64,000 bases of DNA from Pseudomonas viridiflava. Its GTDB lineage: Bacteria; Pseudomonadota; Gammaproteobacteria; Pseudomonadales; Pseudomonadaceae. The DNA lies in the NCBI RefSeq assembly GCF_900590885.1, contig NZ_UUON01000048.1, positions 186,001 through 250,000 of the forward strand. The letters run 5' to 3'. The notes beneath the pieces are model-generated. The model made no database searches and had not been told where the DNA came from. It saw only the letters and a program-made list of their open reading frames with translations. The translations under genes were made by a program, and so were the position numbers. Shown one piece after another: positions 60,141 through 64,000 of this stretch (its first letter is position 1; every line of letters begins with the position of its first letter).

Positions 60141-60766
60141 GCGGCCCGGAACGCGTCACCCTGGCGATGACCGGCGCATCCGGCGCGCCGTATGGCCTGC
60201 GCCTGCTCGATTGCCTGGTGCGCGAGGACCGCGAGGTGCACTTCTTGATCTCCAAGGCCGCGCAGTTGGTGTTGGCGACGGAAACCGACGTGGCGCTGCC
60301 GCCCAAGGTGCAGATGATGCAGGCCTTCCTCACCGAATACACCGGTGCGGCGGCGGGGCAGATCAAGGTCTACGGCAAAGAGGATTGGATGTCGCCGGTG
60401 GCCTCCGGCTCCGGCGCGCCGGCGGCGATGGTGGTGGTGCCGTGTTCCACCGGTACGCTGTCGGCGATTGCGACCGGGGCCTGCAACAATCTGATCGAGC
60501 GCGCGGCGGATGTGACCCTGAAGGAGCGTCGCCAGTTGATTCTGGTGCCCCGTGAGGCGCCGTATTCGAGTATTCACCTGGAGCACATGCTCAAGTTGTC
60601 GAACATGGGCGTGACCATCTTGCCAGCATCCCCTGGCTTCTATCACCAGCCGCAGACCATCGATGACCTGGTGGACTTTGTGGTGGCGCGGATTCTCAAC
60701 CTGCTGAATATCCCCCAGGACATGCTGCCGCGTTGGGGCGAGCATCATTTGAGCAGCGATGAATAA
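60137..60766 (+). CDS. ubiX: Flavin prenyltransferase UbiX
   Basis: Makes the prenylated FMN cofactor used by UbiD in ubiquinone synthesis; 209 residues. Motifs: LAMTGASGAPYGLRLLDCLV, VASGSGAPAAMVVVPCSTGT and RRQLILVPREAPYSSIHLEH. The start overlaps mpl (ATGA), and the end overlaps the small lipoprotein gene by 8 nt. Confidence 0.97.
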   Translation: MSGPERVTLAMTGASGAPYGLRLLDCLVREDREVHFLISKAAQLVLATETDVALPPKVQMMQAFLTEYTGAAAGQIKVYGKEDWMSPVASGSGAPAAMVVVPCSTGTLSAIATGACNNLIERAADVTLKERRQLILVPREAPYSSIHLEHMLKLSNMGVTILPASPGFYHQPQTIDDLVDFVVARILNLLNIPQDMLPRWGEHHLSSDE

Positions 60767-61043
60767 GGCGCTTATGGTGGTGCTGGCGTTGCACCTGACC
60801 GGCTGCGCCACCGCGCGCACCCTGGACGCCGCCCAGCCCGGCGCGCCGGTGGTGTACGCCGGCACGCGGCTGGATTTGTATGCCATGAACGGTGGTTGCT
60901 GCGCCAAGGACCGGTTTGGTGCCGAAGCGCCGAGCTACCCTGGTGTAGACCTGCCGGCCAGTGCGTTGCTCGACACATTGCTGCTGCCGCTGTCGGTGTT
61001 GACGGTGCTGGGGGTTGGCTTCAACGCCACGGGCGGGCTTTAA
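60759..61043 (+). CDS. YceK/YidQ family lipoprotein
   Basis: A 94-residue small lipoprotein: MNKALMVVLALHLTGCATAR has a signal peptide with lipobox LTGC. The mature part contains the family features YAGTRLDLYAM and SALLDTLLLPLSVL. The gene overlaps ubiX and ends the mpl-ubiX operon. Function unknown; predicted in the cell envelope. Confidence 0.88.
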   Translation: MNKALMVVLALHLTGCATARTLDAAQPGAPVVYAGTRLDLYAMNGGCCAKDRFGAEAPSYPGVDLPASALLDTLLLPLSVLTVLGVGFNATGGL

Positions 61044-61049
61044 CCCCAG

Positions 61050-61072
61050 TCGCACCGCCCCTCCCACATTTT
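61050..61072. repeat. Single REP half-element
   Basis: CACCGCCCCTCCCACATTTTG is a lone REP-like core just after the lipoprotein gene, without an inverted partner. Confidence 0.5.
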
Positions 61073-61087
61073 GCTTTGCGTTGAGGC

Positions 61088-61729
61088 TTATTTACCCAGC
61101 TTGCGCAACTCATCCGACTCCACCACCCGCACCCCATCCTGCTCTTCCAGCGCCAGGCGCCACATGGCGCGGGCCAGTTCGCACACTTCAATGCCGTGGT
61201 ACTTGCCCGGAATCAACCGCGACAGCGGCCCGGCCAATTGCTCGGCGAGGCGCGGCTCCAGGCGTTCCCCCAGCAGCAAGGAGGGCCGCACGATGGTCAG
61301 TTGCGGCCAGTCTTGGGCCTTCAGCGCTTGCTCCATTTCGCCCTTGACCCGGTTGTAGAAGATCGAGGATTTCGGGTCGGCGCCAATCGCGCTGATCACG
61401 ATCAGGTGCCGCGCGCCCATGTCCCGGGCACGTCGGGCGAAGGCCACGACCATGTCCAGGTCGACGGCGCGGAAGGCGGCTTCGGAGCCTGCCTGTTTGA
61501 TGGTGGTGCCCAGGCAGCAGAAGGCGATATCCACGCGGCCGCTCAGTTGCGGCAGGAACACCGCCGGGTCGCCCACCGGGTTTTCCAGGTGCGGGTGTTC
61601 GGCCAGCGGCTTGCGGCTGGGCGCCAGTACGCGGGTCACGGTGGGTTCGTTGAGCAGGCGGTCGAGCAGGTGTTCGCCGGTGAGGCCAGAGGCGCCAGCG
61701 AGCAAGATATGCTGAGGTGTCAGGTACAT
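61088..61729 (-). CDS. NAD(P)H-binding oxidoreductase/epimerase-like protein
   Basis: A 213-residue Rossmann-fold protein of the atypical SDR (NAD(P)H-binding) family. The dinucleotide motif is ILLAGASGLTGEHLLDRLL; further elements are DIAFCCLGTTIKQAG, HLIVISAIGADPKSSIFYNR and IVRPSLLLGER. Related to yeast HTATIP2/TIP30-like proteins. Substrate unknown. It converges with the mpl operon. Confidence 0.88.
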   Translation of the reverse strand: MYLTPQHILLAGASGLTGEHLLDRLLNEPTVTRVLAPSRKPLAEHPHLENPVGDPAVFLPQLSGRVDIAFCCLGTTIKQAGSEAAFRAVDLDMVVAFARRARDMGARHLIVISAIGADPKSSIFYNRVKGEMEQALKAQDWPQLTIVRPSLLLGERLEPRLAEQLAGPLSRLIPGKYHGIEVCELARAMWRLALEEQDGVRVVESDELRKLGK

Positions 61730-61758
61730 GGTGTTTCCCCCTTGTTACACATTACAGC

Positions 61759-63477
61759 TTAGTTGCCTTTGGCTTCCTTGCTATTCATTGAGACGCTTTC
61801 GAGCGCCTTTCGTGCCTGCTGTTTGCGTAATAGTTGCCAGTGGGCGATCACCCCCTTGGGGGCCCAGATCTGCGGTTCGGAGGCTTCGAAGTTGTCTGCC
61901 TGTTCGCGTTCGGCCACATGCAGTTGCGCGAGCTTGAAGGCTTGCTGCAAGTCGTCGGTCTGGTTGAAGGCTTGGGCGAAGAGGGCGTCGCCGAAGTAGG
62001 TAAAGTCGGCCTCCTCGGAGCAACCGAAGGACACCCGGTCGGCGCGCGAGGCGGTCATGATCAGGGTGCGTTCGTCTTTCAGCGCCGGGATGAACCCGCC
62101 GGAATAGCAGGCGGAAATCACGATGATCTTGTCGCGGTTTTTCAGCGGTGTGAGCACGGCGGCCAGTTCATCGGCGGGCAGGTCGGCCAGCTCCATGCGC
62201 GGCTGGTCGAGTACCAGTTCGTGTTCGTGGGTGCCGTGGCTGGTCAGGTAGATAAACACCAGGTCTTCCGGCCCGCTGCGTTCGGCCAGGGTTTGCACAG
62301 CGCGGCGCAGGCTTTCGCGGGTGGCCAGGGGGCGGTCGGCGATGTGGTCGCGGTGGTTGACCAGGCGGATCTGCCCGCGCGCGCCGAAGCGGGTGGCGAG
62401 CATATTGCTGACGTAATCGGCTTCGCGCAGAAACACGCTTTGTTTGCCGTCGCCAGCCACGGCCAGGGTGTACAGCTCCACGGCCGGGGTGGACGCAGGC
62501 ACGGCGGCGAGGGCCGCATCGAGCAAACGGCCCTGGGCCAGCACGCCGATTTCCAGCGGGTCGGGCAGCAGCTTGCCGTCGGCGTCACGCACGCGCATGC
62601 CGTTGACCCACGTACCGGCCTGCACGGTGCCGTCGGTGAGCACCAGGGTGCCTTTGCCTTGGTAGCTGTCGCTGTCGAAACCGCCGATATAGAAGCTGCC
62701 GTCGGTGAGGTTCAGGCGGCCTTCGCCGGTAAAGCGCCAGTCGCTGAACTGGCCGACGTAATGGCTGCCGTCCACGCCAATCAACTCGCCTTTGCCGCTC
62801 AGGGCGCCTTCCTTGAATTGGCCGATCCACACGTCGCCGTCGGCGTTTTCGTAGCGGCCCTTGCCGTTGAGCTGGTTTTGCTTGAACTGGCCCACATAGA
62901 TGTCGCCGTCGGCGCTGTTGAAGGTGCCGTTGCCCTCCAGCTGGCCGTCCACAAAGTGGCCGCTGAACTGGTTGCCACTGTCGTCGTTGCGCTGGCCTTC
63001 GCCATTTGGCTTGCCGTGGGCGAACTGGCCCTGGTATTGGCTGCCGTCGGCCAGCTCCAGACGGCCGAGGCCGGAATACTGGTCGTCCTTGAACTCGCCG
63101 CGATAGGTCATTTGCCCCTCTTTGAGGGTGCCTTCGCCGTTGCGGCGACCGTTCTTGAAGCCGCCCACGTAGTGGCTGCCGGCGGTGGTCAGGCTGCCCT
63201 GGCCGTCGAACAGGCCTTGCTGGAACTGGCCTTTATAGACTTCGCCGTTGCTGCCGTGCCATTCGCCCGCGCCGTGCCACTGGCCTTTGTCGAACTGGCC
63301 TGCGTACCAGCTGCCGTTGGGGTAGTCCACGCGGCCCTGGCCCTGCAGCAAACCATTGACCACATCGCCCCGGTAACGGCCGCCATCGGGCAGGCGCGCA
63401 TCGGGCGGCAACAGCGATTCACCGTCTCCGCAAGCGGTGAGCAACAGGGCAAGGGCAAGGGGGGCGAGTGGGCGCAT
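61759..63477 (-). CDS. MORN-repeat lipoprotein with a C13-type (caspase-fold) peptidase domain
   Basis: A 572-residue envelope protein. The start at 63477 gives MRPLAPLALALLLTACGDGE, a lipoprotein signal with lipobox LTAC. Residues about 30-320 are some 13 tandem MORN repeats (patterns such as YRGEFKDDQYSGLGRLELAD and YVGQFKQNQLNGKGRYENAD). The C-terminal domain (about 325-555) belongs to the caspase-like clan, with the presumed catalytic His in YLTSHGTHEHELV and Cys in VISACYSGGFIPAL. A similar gene lies near mpl in P. aeruginosa. Its substrate is unknown. Confidence 0.9.
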   Translation of the reverse strand: MRPLAPLALALLLTACGDGESLLPPDARLPDGGRYRGDVVNGLLQGQGRVDYPNGSWYAGQFDKGQWHGAGEWHGSNGEVYKGQFQQGLFDGQGSLTTAGSHYVGGFKNGRRNGEGTLKEGQMTYRGEFKDDQYSGLGRLELADGSQYQGQFAHGKPNGEGQRNDDSGNQFSGHFVDGQLEGNGTFNSADGDIYVGQFKQNQLNGKGRYENADGDVWIGQFKEGALSGKGELIGVDGSHYVGQFSDWRFTGEGRLNLTDGSFYIGGFDSDSYQGKGTLVLTDGTVQAGTWVNGMRVRDADGKLLPDPLEIGVLAQGRLLDAALAAVPASTPAVELYTLAVAGDGKQSVFLREADYVSNMLATRFGARGQIRLVNHRDHIADRPLATRESLRRAVQTLAERSGPEDLVFIYLTSHGTHEHELVLDQPRMELADLPADELAAVLTPLKNRDKIIVISACYSGGFIPALKDERTLIMTASRADRVSFGCSEEADFTYFGDALFAQAFNQTDDLQQAFKLAQLHVAEREQADNFEASEPQIWAPKGVIAHWQLLRKQQARKALESVSMNSKEAKGN

Positions 63478-63582
63478 AGCGGGATCCGGATAATTGAGCG
63501 CCGAGTATGCCGCAGCTGCGAGTCTCATACATAAATTTACATACGCTGTGGTGAGGTTTATATCCCCACCACAGGCATGGGC

Positions 63583-64000
63583 TTACACGAAGTAGAGCGA
63601 CAACGACTCGGCAACGTAAGCAGGTTTTTCCTGGCCTTCGATCTCCAGGGTGGCGGTGGCCTTGAGCAGCCATTGGCCGGGCTTTTTCTCGGTCACGTCG
63701 GTGAGCGTCACGTTCAGGCGCACCTTGGAGTTGACCTTCACCGGCTGGATAAAGCGCACGCTGTCCAGGCCGTAGTTGACCGCCATCTTCAGGCCTTCGG
63801 GCACGATCAGGATGTCTTCCATCAGCTTGGGCATCAGCGACAGCGACAGGAAACCGTGGGCGATGGTGGTGCCAAACGGCGTTTGCGCGGCCTTGACCGG
63901 GTCGACGTGGATGAACTGATGATCGCCAGTGGCTTCTGCGAACAGGTTGATGCGGGCCTGGTCGATGGTGAGCCATTCGGAACGTCCCAGTTCCTTGCCG
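63583..64000 (-). CDS. MaoC family dehydratase, partial
   Basis: A hot-dog-fold (R)-specific enoyl-CoA hydratase-type protein, 138 residues visible with the N-terminus beyond the window. The catalytic motif is ATGDHQFIHVDPVKAAQTPF with the following TIAHGFLSLSL. The C-terminus is EGQEKPAYVAESLSLYFV. Its operon partners are not in view. Confidence 0.93.
   Translation of the reverse strand, partial: GKELGRSEWLTIDQARINLFAEATGDHQFIHVDPVKAAQTPFGTTIAHGFLSLSLMPKLMEDILIVPEGLKMAVNYGLDSVRFIQPVKVNSKVRLNVTLTDVTEKKPGQWLLKATATLEIEGQEKPAYVAESLSLYFV

Overview
The window is a chromosomal segment of a Pseudomonas of the fluorescens group. Gene content and order support this: mutS / R-tailocin / cinA, fdxA with the Gac-regulated sRNA rsmZ, then argG-motY-pyrC-rnt-peroxiredoxin-bfd-bfrB-grxD, argF-ABC ATPase, glpFKRD, ppa-mtfA-dedA, an ethanolamine catabolic cluster, mpl-ubiX, and several paired REP palindromes (core like GTGGGAGGGGGCTTGCCCCC) between genes. 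Most of it is ordinary high-GC core genome. No rRNA, tRNA or CRISPR array was recognised.

Layout. 1-453: 3'-truncated cinA. 535-14074: a headless contractile phage tail (R-type tailocin) transcribed right to left. Its order is LexA-like repressor, operator/promoter region, holin, baseplate V-W-J-I, tail fibre and its chaperone, sheath, tube, tail-assembly chaperone with a programmed -1 frameshift, tape measure, U, X, D, GH19 endolysin, nested Rz/Rz1 spanins. No capsid, terminase, portal, integrase or replication gene is present. 14469-17738: mutS, fdxA and the sRNA rsmZ with its GacA upstream box. 18015-23723: apbC, metG, a shrunken rnf remnant (rnfA fragment + rnfB), nth, a small acidic protein. 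23751-34000: response regulator, argG, motY, pyrC, rnt, peroxiredoxin, iron-storage genes, grxD, a molybdopterin oxidoreductase. 33971-42025: argF, an ABC ATPase, ybaK and the glycerol regulon. 42033-43345: an IS3-family insertion sequence directly after glpD. 43368-53851: ppa, mtfA, dedA, a GNAT, eutC, eutB, eat, aldehyde dehydrogenase and the sigma-54 activator. 53924-58717: an AT-richer accessory island with a 1118-residue toxin-like protein, a 355-residue companion and a 48-codon ORF. 58791-64000: mpl, ubiX, a YceK-like lipoprotein, an NAD(P)-binding protein, a MORN-repeat/C13-peptidase lipoprotein and a partial MaoC dehydratase.

How parts work together. In the tailocin, four copies of the 14-bp palindrome ATGC-N6-GCAT mark the repressor's probable operators. 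Two overlap the -35/-10 of a near-consensus promoter reading into the lysis/tail genes and one abuts the -35 of the repressor's own, apparently leaderless, promoter. DNA damage would release the block by RecA-assisted self-cleavage of the repressor. An intrinsic terminator in the roughly 430-nt leader, before the holin, hints at a second control step. In the eut region a -24/-12 promoter precedes the aldehyde dehydrogenase and the divergent activator gene. glpF and glpD carry GlpR-like operators.

The least explained part is the 53.9-58.7 kb island. Its two large genes share an upstream block (CTTTGTAGA-N8-YCACNNA) at similar distances from their starts, both begin with Ser/Pro-rich MT-x-x-S-type N-termini, and neither has a function I can assign with confidence.
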